From: Cytobacillus firmus
Lineage (GTDB): Bacteria; Bacillota; Bacilli; Bacillales; Cytobacillaceae
Reading direction: 5' to 3'
Assembly (NCBI RefSeq): GCF_023715565.1
Contig: NZ_JAMBOJ010000012.1
Coordinates: forward strand, 1 to 64,000
Length of the DNA: 64,000 nt
Part shown: positions 32,203 through 41,722 of the stretch, one piece after another
How the letters are laid out: every line of letters starts with the position of its first letter
Position numbering within the stretch: position 1 is the first letter of the stretch
Made by a program: the position numbers and the translations under genes
Notes under the pieces: model-generated
What the model was told of the DNA's origin: nothing
What the model saw: only the letters and a program-made list of their open reading frames with translations
Database searches by the model: none

Positions 32203-33354
32203 TTAGTTTTGCGGTTTATATTCTTCCGGACGATTATTCGTCTGTTTAAAATGATAGCGGATGGCCTCGCAAATTCTTCTGGAAGCATTTCCGTCTCCAT
32301 ATGGGTTGACAGCTTTAGCCATTTTTTCATAAGCTGCCTTATCGGTCAGAAGTTCTGTTGCCAATTCATAAATTGGCTGTTCCTCAATGCCGGCAAGCTT
32401 AAGGGTTCCGGCTTCAATTCCTTCTGGTCTTTCCGTAGTGTCACGCAGAACAAGGACAGGCACACCAAGAGATGGTGCTTCTTCCTGAACTCCGCCTGAA
32501 TCGGTCAGAATCAGATGTGCTCTTGAAGCAAAGTTATGGAAATCAATAACGTCAAGCGGCTCAATCAGATGAATGCGGCTATCGCTGCCAAGGATTTCTG
32601 ATGCGATTTCCCGTACAGCCGGGTTCATATGAACGGGATATACGACTTGTATATCTTTCTGTTCATCCACCAGCCTTTTAATAGCCTTGAACATGTTGCG
32701 CATTGGTTCGCCCAAGTTTTCACGGCGATGCGCAGTCAGCAGCACAAGGCGGTCCTCGCCGATCTTCTCAAGGACATCATGATGATACGTATCTTTAACT
32801 GTTGTTTTAAGCGCATCTATTGCCGTGTTACCAGTGATGAAAATACTTTCGCTCTTTTTATTCTCATTTAAGAGGTTTTCAGCTGACTTGGATGTTGGCG
32901 AGAAGTGCAGATCAGCCATGACACCTGTAAGCTGTCGGTTCATTTCCTCAGGGAATGGAGAGTATTTATTCCATGTACGCAGTCCCGCTTCCACATGGCC
33001 GACGACAATCTGGTTATAGAAAGCGGCAAGACTTGCAATAAACGTTGTAGTGGTATCACCGTGAACAAGCACGATATCAGGCTTTACTTCCTTCATGATC
33101 TTATCAAGACCCTCAAGTCCGCGTGTAGTCACATCCACCAGTGTCTGGCGGTCTTTCATGATATTCAGGTCATAATCGGGTGTGACTTTAAAAATATTTA
33201 ATACTTGATCAAGCATTTCGCGATGCTGTGCCGTCACGGTCACAATCGATTCAAAATGCTCAGGGTGTTTTTGAAGTTCAAGAACAAGAGGGGCCATTTT
33301 AATGGCTTCTGGCCTTGTTCCGAAAATCGTCATTACTTTAATCGGACGATCCAT
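32203..33354 (-). CDS. mnaA: UDP-N-acetylglucosamine 2-epimerase (non-hydrolysing)
   Basis: Interconverts UDP-GlcNAc and UDP-ManNAc in the cytoplasm, for teichoic acid linkage units and other wall polymers. The 383-aa sequence has GTRPEAIK, HVEAGLRT, LLTAHRRENLGEPM, TDSGGVQEEAPSLG and RDTTERPEG, all diagnostic of the WecB family. ATG 33354 has AAGGAAGGTG upstream; a GTG three codons earlier is less well placed. In B. subtilis mnaA lies elsewhere; here it follows upp by 60 bp. Confidence 0.96.
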   Translation of the reverse strand: MDRPIKVMTIFGTRPEAIKMAPLVLELQKHPEHFESIVTVTAQHREMLDQVLNIFKVTPDYDLNIMKDRQTLVDVTTRGLEGLDKIMKEVKPDIVLVHGDTTTTFIASLAAFYNQIVVGHVEAGLRTWNKYSPFPEEMNRQLTGVMADLHFSPTSKSAENLLNENKKSESIFITGNTAIDALKTTVKDTYHHDVLEKIGEDRLVLLTAHRRENLGEPMRNMFKAIKRLVDEQKDIQVVYPVHMNPAVREIASEILGSDSRIHLIEPLDVIDFHNFASRAHLILTDSGGVQEEAPSLGVPVLVLRDTTERPEGIEAGTLKLAGIEEQPIYELATELLTDKAAYEKMAKAVNPYGDGNASRRICEAIRYHFKQTNNRPEEYKPQN

Positions 33355-33414
33355 GTCGAGCACCTTCCTTTATTAAAAGATGTTTTCAATCTCTTTGTCT
33401 GTTCGCTGCTGATA

Positions 33415-34044
33415 TTATTTCGTTCCGAATAAACGGTCGCCAGCATCGCCCAAACCAGGGACAATGTAGCCTTTTTCGTTCAATTTTTCGTCTAATGCTG
33501 CAATGTAAATATCAACGTCAGGGTGAGCTTCTTTCACAGCTTCTACCCCTTCAGGAGCAGCGATCAGGCACATGAATTTAATGTTTTTCCCTCCGCGCTT
33601 TTTGAGAGAGTGGATGGCTTCAATCGCAGAACCGCCTGTTGCAAGCATAGGGTCAACGACGATGAAATCTCTTTCTTCCACATCACTTGGAAGCTTCACA
33701 TAGTATTCAACCGGCTGCAGGGTTTCCGGGTCGCGGTATAAGCCGATATGGCCCACTTTTGCAGCTGGAATCAGCTTCAGGATGCCGTCAACCATTCCAA
33801 TACCTGCGCGCAGAATTGGGATGATTCCCAGCTTCTTTCCTGCAAGAACATTAGACTTCATCGTGCTGACTGGTGTATCAATTGTGATTTCTTCTAAAGG
33901 CATGTCACGGGTAATTTCGAATGCCATCAGTGTTGCCACTTCATCGACAAGCTCGCGGAATTCCTTTGTTCCCGTACTCTTTTCACGAATGTATGTAAGC
34001 TTATGCTGAATTAATGGATGATCAAAAACGTAAACCTTTGCCAT
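33415..34044 (-). CDS. upp: Uracil phosphoribosyltransferase
   Basis: Salvage enzyme that makes UMP from uracil and PRPP. The 209-aa product has the PRPP-binding loop [16 protein letters not shown], the [15 protein letters not shown] segment and the uracil-binding C-terminus [18 protein letters not shown]. The position downstream of glyA and upstream of the atp region follows B. subtilis, although a 255-bp gap with repeat-like DNA and the glyA terminator separates it from glyA. No PyrR-type leader is evident. Confidence 0.98.
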   Translation of the reverse strand: MAKVYVFDHPLIQHKLTYIREKSTGTKEFRELVDEVATLMAFEITRDMPLEEITIDTPVSTMKSNVLAGKKLGIIPILRAGIGMVDGILKLIPAAKVGHIGLYRDPETLQPVEYYVKLPSDVEERDFIVVDPMLATGGSAIEAIHSLKKRGGKNIKFMCLIAAPEGVEAVKEAHPDVDIYIAALDEKLNEKGYIVPGLGDAGDRLFGTK

Positions 34045-34166
34045 GAGTATCTCTCCTTTTCATTATGCAGATTAGTCGAACCACACTTCGTCTAATTTTA
34101 CAGAAAAACAATTCCATCGGCAACTATGATTCGTATTTGTAAAAGAAAAGTCATTATTATAACAAC

Positions 34167-34230
34167 AGCGGAAGTCGGGCGTTTATTGGCGACATGGAAG
34201 GATTGGCTTAGAACCGGGAGCTAGACAGTT
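34167..34230. repeat. Degenerate family B repeat
   Basis: AGCGGAAGTCGGGCG at the left and GGATTGGCTTAGAACCGGGAGCTAGACA at the right match the ends of family B elements, with most of the middle missing. Confidence 0.5.
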
Positions 34231-34263
34231 TCACAAAGTCCAAAATTTTCTTATGTTACCACA

Positions 34264-34290
34264 TAAAAACCGGTCTCAAGCTGAGACCGG
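34264..34290 (-). terminator. glyA terminator
   Basis: CCGGTCTCA/TGAGACCGG perfect 9-bp stem with a 3-nt loop followed by TTTTT on the minus strand. Confidence 0.9.
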
Positions 34291-34298
34291 CTGATTGA

Positions 34299-35540
34299 TT
34301 AATATTCCGGATATAAAGTGAAGCTACCTGTTAGGGCTTCGACGCGCTGTGCCGCTTCTTGAAGCTTCCCTTCATCTTCATGATTTTTAAGTGTGAAGGC
34401 AATAATGGATGCAATTTCCTTCATTTCTTTTTCGCCAAATCCGCGGGACGTAACAGCCGCTGTACCGATGCGGACACCGCTTGTCACGAATGGGCTTTCC
34501 GGATCGAATGGAATGGTGTTTTTGTTGACTGTTATGCCAACCTCATCAAGTACTTTCTCAGCTACTTTCCCTGTCAGGCCAAGGGAGCGGAGGTCAACCA
34601 GCAGCAGATGGTTGTCTGTACCTTGTGATACAAGGTCAATTCCTTCAGCCTTTAATGCTTCAGCAAGATTTTTAGCATTCGAAATGATATTGCCTGCATA
34701 GGTTTTGAAATCATCCTGAAGGGCTTCACCGAAGGCAACCGCTTTTGCCGCAATGACGTGCATTAAAGGACCGCCCTGGATTCCAGGGAAAATGGATTTA
34801 TCAATTTTCTTAGCATATTCTTCTTTGCAGAGAATCATGCCGCCGCGCGGTCCGCGCAATGTTTTGTGAGTAGTAGTTGTAACAAAGTCCGCAAATGGAA
34901 CCGGATTCTGATGAAGGCCAGCAGCTACAAGGCCTGCAATGTGTGCCATATCAACCATCAGCATAGCACCGACTTCATCGGCAATCTCACGGAAACGTTT
35001 GAAGTCAATTTCACGCGGATAGGCACTTGCACCCGCTACAATTAATTTCGGCTTAGATGTGCGGGCTTTTTCAAGGACATCTTCGTAATCAATGCGGTGT
35101 GTTTCTTTATCCACGCCATATTCAACGAAATTGTACTGCACGCCGCTGAAGTTAACAGGGCTTCCGTGCGTTAAATGTCCCCCATGGGATAGATTCATGC
35201 CAAGAACCGTGTCTCCCTGCTCTAACACAGTGAAGTATACGGCCATGTTTGCCTGTGCACCTGAATGCGGCTGTACATTCACATGCTCTGCACCGAAAAT
35301 TGCTTTCGCGCGGTCACGGGCTAAATCTTCGACGACATCCACATGCTCACATCCGCCATAATAGCGGCGTCCCGGATAGCCTTCAGCATACTTGTTTGTT
35401 AAAACAGAACCCTGTGCTTCCATTACCGCTTCACTGACAAAGTTTTCAGAAGCGATTAATTCAATCTTTGACCTCTGGCGTCCTAATTCTTCCTGAATCG
35501 ACTTCAAAACCTGCTCATCCTGCTGTGCTAAATGCTTCAT
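34299..35540 (-). CDS. glyA: Serine hydroxymethyltransferase
   Basis: PLP enzyme that converts serine and tetrahydrofolate to glycine and 5,10-methylene-THF, the main one-carbon source. The 413-aa protein has ASENFVS, the SGAQANMAV loop and the PLP-lysine segment [17 protein letters not shown] 35540 (MKHLAQQDE) is preceded by GGGAGG at 7 nt; a longer reading upstream is not supported. The upstream neighbour was ywlG/rpiB in B. subtilis, but here a pseudogene and two palindromes intervene. Confidence 0.98.
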   Translation of the reverse strand: MKHLAQQDEQVLKSIQEELGRQRSKIELIASENFVSEAVMEAQGSVLTNKYAEGYPGRRYYGGCEHVDVVEDLARDRAKAIFGAEHVNVQPHSGAQANMAVYFTVLEQGDTVLGMNLSHGGHLTHGSPVNFSGVQYNFVEYGVDKETHRIDYEDVLEKARTSKPKLIVAGASAYPREIDFKRFREIADEVGAMLMVDMAHIAGLVAAGLHQNPVPFADFVTTTTHKTLRGPRGGMILCKEEYAKKIDKSIFPGIQGGPLMHVIAAKAVAFGEALQDDFKTYAGNIISNAKNLAEALKAEGIDLVSQGTDNHLLLVDLRSLGLTGKVAEKVLDEVGITVNKNTIPFDPESPFVTSGVRIGTAAVTSRGFGEKEMKEIASIIAFTLKNHEDEGKLQEAAQRVEALTGSFTLYPEY

Positions 35541-35660
35541 AAGAATCCTCCCTTTTCTCCAACACACTTTTAATGAAAACAAGCCTCTATGGACTTGCCA
35601 TTCCTATGTATCGATCTTTTTGTGAAAATTCTTTTTTATTTTAGCACGTTTTTTATAAAA

Positions 35661-35709
35661 GTGACAGGCACCTATACCAGTTTGCTAAAGTGGTATAGGT
35701 ACCTGTCAC
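35661..35709. repeat. 49-bp palindrome, GTGACAGG family (copy 1)
   Basis: GTGACAGGCACCTATACCA and its complement form 19-bp arms with one mismatch. Differs from 36043-36091 at only two loop positions. It lies 8 bp past the pseudogene stop and is followed on the minus strand by TTTTATAAAAAA, so it may terminate transcription. Confidence 0.9.
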
Positions 35710-35716
35710 CATCCTT

Positions 35717-35955
35717 TTAATCCCAGTTCCAATAATCCATCTCCCCAAGGTATGGAGCACGGACTTGTTTTTCGTTGTTTTTACGTTTTAATAGTTCCTT
35801 TACCGGGCCGGTAACTACCGCTCCATAGACAATGAATCCAATTTTCTTCAGGTATTGTGACGTTCTTTCAGATGGTCAAGGCCTGTTAGCTTTAAGATTC
35901 CTTTTTTTATAGTAATAAAGCGGTCTGGCATGCATCCAGCCGATCCCGCCTTCTC
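35717..35955 (-). pseudogene. Decayed C-terminal gene fragment with frameshift
   Basis: Two minus-strand reading frames join into one protein-like sequence. The first ends GILKLTGLDHLKERHNT-stop; the second, one frame over, reads RTSQYLKKIGFIVYGAVVTG and continues PVKELLKRKN to an end in LGEMDYWNWD-stop at 35717. The change of frame falls near 35865. There is no start with a ribosome site for an intact protein, so this is the remnant of a longer gene. I cannot name the family. Two nearly identical 49-bp palindromes flank it. Confidence 0.55.
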
Positions 35956-36042
35956 TCCTTTAACTGCTTCTTCCCCCTTTCTCACTGGCTGCACTGTACA
36001 CACGTTCTTCCTTCTTGAATGTTACACGTTTAATAAAAAAAG

Positions 36043-36091
36043 GTGACAGGCACCTATACCAGTTAGCTGAAGTGGTATAGGTACCTGTCAC
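36043..36091 (-). terminator. 49-bp palindrome, GTGACAGG family (copy 2), ywlG terminator
   Basis: Same palindrome as at 35661-35709. On the minus strand it is followed by T7, and it lies 35 bp after the ywlG stop, so it serves as a strong terminator. Confidence 0.85.
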
Positions 36092-36126
36092 CCAAAATGG
36101 CGATCAGGGCAGTAAAATAATAATAA

Positions 36127-36693
36127 CTATCTGCAAGATTCGTTATCAGGTTTTCGCTCATATATCGCCCGGGCCCCGCCGATGAGTTTTGGCCTGGTTT
36201 TAGCGAGGGTGACGTGCGCCTCGCCGACTGATTTTTGGGAGACGCGGATTGGAACAGCGACATGCTTTAGGTGCATGCCGATCAGTGTGTCGCCGATATC
36301 AATGCCGGCATCTGCCTTGATAAACTCCACCATGACAGGATCCTCGAAGTGTTCATAGGCGTATGTCGCCATCGCGCCGCCGGCCTTGCGGTGAGGGATG
36401 ACGGCGACTTCATCCAGATTTTTTGCCTCAGCAACTGCCCGCTCAACGACTAATGCCCTATTCAAATGCTCACAGCATTGAAAGGCCAGAGCAACCCCTG
36501 TGTCCTGGCGAAGCTTGTTCAGACGCTCGAAAATCATTTCAGCCACTTGTTCCGTTCCGGCTGTGCCTATTCGTTTCCCGGCGACTTCACTTGTGCTGCA
36601 GCCCACGGCAAGAATATGCTTTTCATTTAAAGGTACTTGTTCGCTAAATTCACGAATGATGGTATCCAATTCTTTTTTCCATTGATCGATCAA
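36127..36693 (-). CDS. ywlG: YwlG, TIGR01440 family protein
   Basis: A 188-aa soluble protein of unknown function, conserved in Firmicutes. The stretch LAVGCSTSEVAGKRIGTAGTEQVAEM and FQCCEHLNRALVVERAVAEAKNL are characteristic, with a cysteine pair in QCCEHLNRA. I prefer TTG 36693 (MIDQWKKELD) because AAGGGTGA then lies at good spacing; a GTG 9 bp upstream falls within that site. It follows rpiB by about 20 bp and is the last gene of this group. Confidence 0.9.
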   Translation of the reverse strand: MIDQWKKELDTIIREFSEQVPLNEKHILAVGCSTSEVAGKRIGTAGTEQVAEMIFERLNKLRQDTGVALAFQCCEHLNRALVVERAVAEAKNLDEVAVIPHRKAGGAMATYAYEHFEDPVMVEFIKADAGIDIGDTLIGMHLKHVAVPIRVSQKSVGEAHVTLAKTRPKLIGGARAIYERKPDNESCR

Positions 36694-36714
36694 AAAGCTC
36701 ACCCTTTCGAAAGT

Positions 36715-37155
36715 TTACTTCGTTTCGTAAGCGGTGATCTTTCCGACACGGTTTTCATGGCGGCCGCCTTCAAAATCTGTTGAAAGCCAAACTTTTGCAA
36801 TTTCACGGGCCAGGCCGGGGCCAATTACTCGTTCACCCATCGCAAGGATATTACTGTCATTATGTTCACGGGTTGCTTTTGCACTGAATACATCATGCAC
36901 CAGGGCACAGCGGATTCCCTTTACTTTGTTGGCAGAGATGCTCATTCCGATTCCGGTTCCGCATATCAGGATGCCCTTATCGAATTCTCCGCCTGCAACC
37001 TTTTCGGCAACTGGCAATGCATAATCAGGATAATCTACTGAGGCTTCGCACTCACAGCCGAAATCTTCATATTCAATGCCCATTTCATCCATTAAGCCTT
37101 TTATTTCTTCGCGGAGATTAAGTCCGCCATGGTCTGATGCGATTGCAATTTTCAT
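36715..37155 (-). CDS. rpiB: Ribose-5-phosphate isomerase B
   Basis: RpiB/LacAB family sugar-phosphate isomerase, 146 aa, equal to B. subtilis YwlF. SDHGGLNLREEI holds the N-terminal phosphate-binding region, CGTGIGMSISANKV the catalytic cysteine, and EHNDSNILAMGERVIG the rest of the active site. It interconverts ribose-5-phosphate and ribulose-5-phosphate; some family members use allose phosphate. A chemoreceptor gene is inserted between it and ywlE. Confidence 0.94.
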   Translation of the reverse strand: MKIAIASDHGGLNLREEIKGLMDEMGIEYEDFGCECEASVDYPDYALPVAEKVAGGEFDKGILICGTGIGMSISANKVKGIRCALVHDVFSAKATREHNDSNILAMGERVIGPGLAREIAKVWLSTDFEGGRHENRVGKITAYETK

Positions 37156-37234
37156 AATGAAACCCTCCAGTTTGAAGCCGCTTTATTTTGACATTATGCT
37201 CTTATTTTGACACAAAACCTTGAAAATATAAAGA

Positions 37235-37260
37235 AAGGGAGCCGCATTTCGGGCTCCCTT
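37235..37260 (-). terminator. Terminator of the chemoreceptor gene
   Basis: AAGGGAGCC/GGCTCCCTT stem with TTCTTTATATTTTC downstream on the minus strand; it overlaps the stop codon of the gene. Confidence 0.8.
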
Positions 37261-38554
37261 ATAGTTTAAATTTAGTAATAGTGCTATTTAATTTTTCTGC
37301 CTGCTCTTTTAGCTCGATGGCGAGCTTTTCTACATTGCCGATGACAGCTGTCTGTTGCTGAGTGGCAGCTGAAACCTCCTGTGCGCCTGCTGATGTTTCT
37401 TCCGCAATGGCTGCGACTTCCTGGGATTGGGTGGATGTATGCTGGATGCCTTCCATTTGGTTATCTACCAGCCCCGAAATGGCAGACACCGAAGCAGCCA
37501 TTTCATTGACGACTTTCGCCATCTCTTCTATCACTTCATTTGTTTTCGTGCCTTTTTTCACTTCATTATTCGCAGTCTCCACCTGATAAGAGATTTGCGT
37601 GACAACATTGCGAACCTCTTCCTGAATGTTTTTTATCAGTTCTGAGATGCCCTGAACAGCCTGCGCACTTTCATCTGCAAGCTTCCGGACTTCTTCAGCG
37701 ACCACGGCAAACCCCTTGCCATGATCCCCCGCGCGGGCTGCTTCAATAGAGGCATTTAACGCGAGAAGGTTTGTCTGTGCGGCAATGTCACCTACGAGCT
37801 GGATTATTTGCTCTACCTTTACAGCGTTTTGCTCGAGACGCTTTACTGTCTGAAGTGATTCCTCATTATCCTGAGCCAGTTTTTCTATGCCGGAAATAAG
37901 TGAATGGATCACCTTTTTTGATTCCATCAGGTCCTGAACCATTTCACCGGAAACATTTTGTGAGGCTTTTGCTGTATCCTGAACTTCCTGTGCAATGCGC
38001 AGGACGTCTTCCATAGATTCAGCTGTTGACTGAATAGAAACAGCAGAGCTATCTGCTCCCTGGGAAATCTCGCTGATCGTTCTGGCAATTGCATCTGCCT
38101 GTTCTGCAGCTGCAGAGGACTCAGAGGACATGGCAATGACTTTTTCATTTGTTTCTCTAAAGTTCTCGTCAATGTTTTGAACCATATCTCTTAAATTGGA
38201 AAGCATATGGTTAAATGCAATGCCCAATGACCGGATTTCATCATCCGACGTGGCAAGCTCTGCATCCTGGCCGATATCGCCGTTTGCAGCCATGAGTGCC
38301 GTTTTTTCAAGTTTCTGCAATGGTTTGATGATAAAGCCTGCCGCAAAAAAGGCTAGAACCCCTGACCAGAAAACCCCCATTCCTAAGGTTAATATAGTAA
38401 AAACAGCCTCTCCAAATGGAAGCATCCCTTCTATGCTTGGATATAAAAAATAGAGAAATCCAGCACTTGTTGTGTATGTAATGATGGCTATCAACGTGAT
38501 GAATAAAACAAGTTTTTTTCTAAGGCCAAACTTATAGACCCTTTTCTCCCCCAT
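37259..38554 (-). CDS. Methyl-accepting chemotaxis protein with minimal sensor
   Basis: A 431-aa receptor. Two membrane helices lie close together (about residues 13-34 and 43-72) with only some ten residues between, so there is no extracellular ligand domain. A HAMP linker ([24 protein letters not shown]) leads to a long cytoplasmic coiled coil with the signalling tip [44 protein letters not shown], which binds CheA and CheW. Such receptors may sense through the membrane or inside the cell. AGGGGGAG precedes ATG, 16 bp after ywlE. B. subtilis has no receptor at this site. Confidence 0.92.
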   Translation of the reverse strand: MGEKRVYKFGLRKKLVLFITLIAIITYTTSAGFLYFLYPSIEGMLPFGEAVFTILTLGMGVFWSGVLAFFAAGFIIKPLQKLEKTALMAANGDIGQDAELATSDDEIRSLGIAFNHMLSNLRDMVQNIDENFRETNEKVIAMSSESSAAAEQADAIARTISEISQGADSSAVSIQSTAESMEDVLRIAQEVQDTAKASQNVSGEMVQDLMESKKVIHSLISGIEKLAQDNEESLQTVKRLEQNAVKVEQIIQLVGDIAAQTNLLALNASIEAARAGDHGKGFAVVAEEVRKLADESAQAVQGISELIKNIQEEVRNVVTQISYQVETANNEVKKGTKTNEVIEEMAKVVNEMAASVSAISGLVDNQMEGIQHTSTQSQEVAAIAEETSAGAQEVSAATQQQTAVIGNVEKLAIELKEQAEKLNSTITKFKL

Positions 38555-38570
38555 GATAGTCTCCCCCTGA

Positions 38571-39011
38571 TTAATCTTGTCTCTTTATGCGATCCAAAAT
38601 TTGATCAATTGCTTCTGTCAGATCTTTAAATGTGCTTCTATATACCTCAACAGGTCCCCCATATGGATCAATAATATCTCCCGCGGCACCAGCAAACTCT
38701 TTTAATGTGAAGGTTTTGCCCTCTGCTTCAGGAAACATGGACAGGACTGTATTTTTGTGGCCGGCTGTCATCGTTAAAATATAGTTGGCCCATTCTATTA
38801 AATCTTCTCGCATACTGGACGATTGATGCTGAAGCGGAATTCCATGCTCATCCAGCACACTTTTCGTATTTGTGGATGCTTCACTGCCGTCTGCTGCAAA
38901 TACGCCAGCCGACTTCACATCCACACCGGGAATCGATCTGCTTTTCAAAATGGCTTCTGCCATTGGGCTTCTGCACGTATTTCCCGTACAAACAAATAAT
39001 ACATTTGCCAT
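38571..39011 (-). CDS. ywlE: Low-molecular-weight protein phosphatase, YwlE-type
   Basis: A 146-aa LMW-PTP family phosphatase. The P-loop is [11 protein letters not shown] (Cys-x5-Arg-Ser) at residues 7-17 and the general acid lies in DPYGG. B. subtilis YwlE removes phosphate from arginine made by McsB; the threonine after the P-loop cysteine (CTGNTCRS) that favours arginine phosphate in YwlE is present. It stands between mntP and the chemoreceptor. Confidence 0.92.
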   Translation of the reverse strand: MANVLFVCTGNTCRSPMAEAILKSRSIPGVDVKSAGVFAADGSEASTNTKSVLDEHGIPLQHQSSSMREDLIEWANYILTMTAGHKNTVLSMFPEAEGKTFTLKEFAGAAGDIIDPYGGPVEVYRSTFKDLTEAIDQILDRIKRQD

Positions 39012-39111
39012 AGAATCTCTCCCTCTTTTTATATCGGTTTAAACTTAATAAACTTTATCCAACTTCTTACATTATAAGACAATTTTCCTATAACACCTAT
39101 AGCTCACAAGC

Positions 39112-39143
39112 AAAAAAAGAAAAAGGGCAGCCTCTACCCTTTT
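39112..39143 (-). terminator. mntP terminator
   Basis: AAAAGGGTAG/CTGCCCTTTT stem (imperfect) followed by TTCTTTTTTTG on the minus strand, 66 bp past mntP. Confidence 0.7.
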
Positions 39144-39183
39144 CATTTTTCACAAAATATTAACATTTAAACACCCGGGTCCA

Positions 39184-39214
39184 TTCGACAAAATTCGGGC
39201 GGTGCCTGTCACCC
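39184..39214. repeat. 31-bp GGGTGACAGGCACC element at the mntP 3' end
   Basis: On the minus strand GGGTGACAGGCACC followed by GCCCGAATTTTGTCGAA. It matches 43148-43178 at 30 of 31 positions. Its first bases GGGTGA provide the last glycine codon and the stop of mntP. Confidence 0.85.
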
Positions 39215-39760
39215 TATTAAAAGCTTGACCCCAAAAGCGAGGAGGATGGCGCCACCGAGAGCTTCGCTGTAGGAGCCGATCCAGCTTTGGACTTTTCTGC
39301 CAGTGAGGAGGCCGGCCCATGTGAGGATGGTCGCCCCCGCTCCGAAGAAGATGAGCACCAGGAATGTTTTAGCTCCGTAGATTCCAAGGCTTAGGCCAAC
39401 TGAAAAACTATCCAGGCTGACGCTCAGTGCAAAAATCAGCAGCCCCATACCCACTGGCGTAATTAAGCTGTCTTCTTCATCTCTGAAGCTTGACCAAATC
39501 ATCTGCACACCTAATAAAAGGAGCAGTCCCCCGCCGGCATATCCGGCAATAGCCCCAAATGTATTTGAAAGGAATCTGCCTGCTATCATTCCCAATAAAG
39601 GCATCCATACATGAAAAAGTCCAATGGTTATGCCGATTTTAGCTATTTGTCTGAGGCGGAGTTTGTACATCCCCATGCCAAGACCTACTGAAAAGGCATC
39701 CATCCCCAATGCGAATGCCATTAAAGCCAGTGTTAAAATTTCTCCAATCATTACTGACAT
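39209..39760 (-). CDS. mntP: Manganese efflux pump MntP
   Basis: A 183-aa, six-helix membrane exporter for Mn(II), equal to B. subtilis YwlD. It has two repeated halves with the metal-site aspartates in [15 protein letters not shown] and [16 protein letters not shown]. The C-terminus reads KLLIG-stop, and the terminal GGG TGA comes from a dispersed repeat, so the original end may have been altered. I see no manganese riboswitch in the 112 bp upstream. Confidence 0.94.
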   Translation of the reverse strand: MSVMIGEILTLALMAFALGMDAFSVGLGMGMYKLRLRQIAKIGITIGLFHVWMPLLGMIAGRFLSNTFGAIAGYAGGGLLLLLGVQMIWSSFRDEEDSLITPVGMGLLIFALSVSLDSFSVGLSLGIYGAKTFLVLIFFGAGATILTWAGLLTGRKVQSWIGSYSEALGGAILLAFGVKLLIG

Positions 39761-39838
39761 TTTTCCGCCTCCTTGGACTTGCTAATTCAGCATATGCACG
39801 TCCATGAGGATTTAGAATCCCATTGCCTTTTCACAAAA

Positions 39839-39872
39839 CAAAAAACCGCTTCCTGAAGAAACGGTTTCTTTA
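39839..39872 (-). terminator. ywlC terminator
   Basis: AAACCGTTTC/GAAGCGGTTT stem (one G-U pair) with T6 on the minus strand, directly after the ywlC stop. Confidence 0.8.
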
Positions 39873-40916
39873 TTATCTACTAATGATCCTGTGTCCAGCT
39901 GCTTTCATCAGACGGTTCATGATAGCATGACCGACGCCTTCCCCCGGAAACATCTCGCAGAATATAACATCAGCATCTGTTGTATTAAAATATCTTAACG
40001 CTTCATAGAGAGAGCTTGCCACGGTCTCAAGTTTTTCACGCTGTCCGCAGGCATACACATAATCAGCTTGATAGAATTCCCGGTTTTCCACTGTCGTCAG
40101 AACGCCGACTGAAAGACCTTCCTGCTTCTTATTCTCAACAAGTTGCTGGATATCCTCTCTTGTTCCTTCTACTAAATAAAGAGGTGCATCCGGTGCATAG
40201 TGACGGTACTTCATGCCCGGAGATTTCGGCGCCTGACTTTCATCCGTTAATGCCGGGTCAACACTGACCTCTCCCACAATCTCTTCCAGCTGTTCTCTTG
40301 TAATGCCGCCCGGCCTTAGGATAACCGGCACTTCTCCCGTACAATCCACCACGGTTGATTCCACACCAACACCGGTCGGACCTCCGTCCACTAATCCGGC
40401 AATTCTTCCTTTCAGATCTTCCCAGACATGGTTAGCCGTTGTCGGACTTGGCTTTCCAGACCGGTTCGCACTTGGAGCCGCAATGGGCAGCCCAGTTTTT
40501 TTCAGTAGCGCCAGGGCAACAGGATGATTCGGCATTCTCACAGCTACTGTGGATAAACCTGCTGTGGCATATTTGGAAAGAACGCCCTCCTTATGAATAA
40601 AAATAAGTGTTAGCGGTCCCGGCCAAAATCGTTCCATCAGTGTCTGCGCCTTTTGCGGTACTTCCGTTATAAAAGCGTCCAACTGAGCTCTGTCAGCAAT
40701 GTGGATTATCAGTGGATTATCACTCGGACGTCCTTTTGCCTCGAATATTTTTTTGACTGCTTCATCATTTTTCGCATTTCCGCCTAATCCATATACGGTT
40801 TCTGTTGGAAAAGCGACCACTTCATTATCTTTCAGCAGATCGGCAGCCTGTGAACACTGTGTATAACTATCTTCTTTATCCACACTGTTATCCACCGACC
40901 ATCTTTTTGTAATCAT
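39873..40916 (-). CDS. ywlC: L-threonylcarbamoyladenylate synthase (Sua5/YwlC)
   Basis: Makes threonylcarbamoyl-AMP from threonine, bicarbonate and ATP for the t6A37 modification of ANN-decoding tRNAs. The 347-aa protein has the YrdC domain (about 20-205; FPTETVYGLGGNAKND, SANRSGKPSPTTANHV) joined by a linker to the C-terminal Sua5 domain (about 240-347). B. subtilis YwlC has the same two-domain form. Confidence 0.96.
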   Translation of the reverse strand: MITKRWSVDNSVDKEDSYTQCSQAADLLKDNEVVAFPTETVYGLGGNAKNDEAVKKIFEAKGRPSDNPLIIHIADRAQLDAFITEVPQKAQTLMERFWPGPLTLIFIHKEGVLSKYATAGLSTVAVRMPNHPVALALLKKTGLPIAAPSANRSGKPSPTTANHVWEDLKGRIAGLVDGGPTGVGVESTVVDCTGEVPVILRPGGITREQLEEIVGEVSVDPALTDESQAPKSPGMKYRHYAPDAPLYLVEGTREDIQQLVENKKQEGLSVGVLTTVENREFYQADYVYACGQREKLETVASSLYEALRYFNTTDADVIFCEMFPGEGVGHAIMNRLMKAAGHRIISR

Positions 40917-41092
40917 TGTTATCCACCTTCATAAAAAATGTTTTTTTGCTGTCAAAATTCCTATGTTTTCGACATTTTTTTGAACATTCCTTTGGAAAGT
41001 ATAGTAGAAGAAGCTGGATAACTCAAGTCTTATCCACAAATTGTGCATAAATAAGACCGATTTGTGTATAACTTTGGCAAGATACCCACAAT

Positions 41093-41539
41093 TCACATAG
41101 ATAATTTTAAAAAGAAAGAGTTATCCACAGTCAGGATGTGTTTAACATGCTCTGATTCGAACAATACTTCCGGCAAGCTTGCTGTTTCTTCCTGTTTGAA
41201 ACCAAGCAGGCTGAAAAAGGCAAGCGAATTTCGTTTATTGGATGCGAGGTACAAAGCCTCCATGCCCCGATCCCTGGCCAGCATTAATATTTGCTCAAAC
41301 AAAATAAATAAATCTTTTTCAGTTGCTGTTGATGTCATCACAAGCGATCTTAAAAGACCGGCCTTTCCATGGGGTTCAATTCCCAGGGTAGCCTTAATGT
41401 CCCCGGAATCATTCTCCATAATTAAAAAATATTCAATTGCTTCCTTTATCCCATCCGTACTTAAGTTTGCCGATTCCAGAAATGATGCCAGATTCTCCAC
41501 ATCTGAAGCATGAGCACATCTCACTACACCTGTTTCCAT
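41093..41539 (-). CDS. GNAT-family acetyltransferase-like protein, YwlB-like
   Basis: A 148-aa product from ATG 41539, which has GGGGTGA upstream. It looks like a GNAT fold: VENLASFLESANL helices, then the beta strands IKATLGIEPHGKAGLLRSLVMTS and the acetyl-CoA region FILFEQILMLARDRGMEALYLASN, with FFSLLGFKQEE near the end. The acetyl-CoA-binding Arg/Gln-x-x-Gly-x-Gly loop is weak, so catalytic activity is not certain. The position upstream of ywlC suggests YwlB of B. subtilis. Confidence 0.75.
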   Translation of the reverse strand: METGVVRCAHASDVENLASFLESANLSTDGIKEAIEYFLIMENDSGDIKATLGIEPHGKAGLLRSLVMTSTATEKDLFILFEQILMLARDRGMEALYLASNKRNSLAFFSLLGFKQEETASLPEVLFESEHVKHILTVDNSFFLKLSM

Positions 41540-41654
41540 TTCTTCACCCCATTTTCTTATTTTCACTCTATGAATATGAAAAAATAGAAAAAGTAGAACT
41601 AGATTTTCGGAAAAGCGGAAGCACCCTTACAAAACACTATGAACTAAACACAAA

Positions 41655-41690
41655 ACACGGCAGCTGTCTGATGCGGCTGCCGTGTTTATA
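41655..41690 (-). terminator. Terminator of the GsiB-like gene
   Basis: ACACGGCAGC/GCTGCCGTGT perfect 10-bp stem with an 11-nt loop, followed by TTTTGTG on the minus strand. Confidence 0.85.
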
Positions 41691-41722
41691 TTACTATCAT
41701 ATATATTTTTTCTGCGGCAGGT

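Noticed and set aside
39761-39872. Manganese riboswitch (yybP-ykoY type) before mntP
   Set aside because: The gap is only about 110 bp, contains the ywlC terminator, and I see no conserved riboswitch core.
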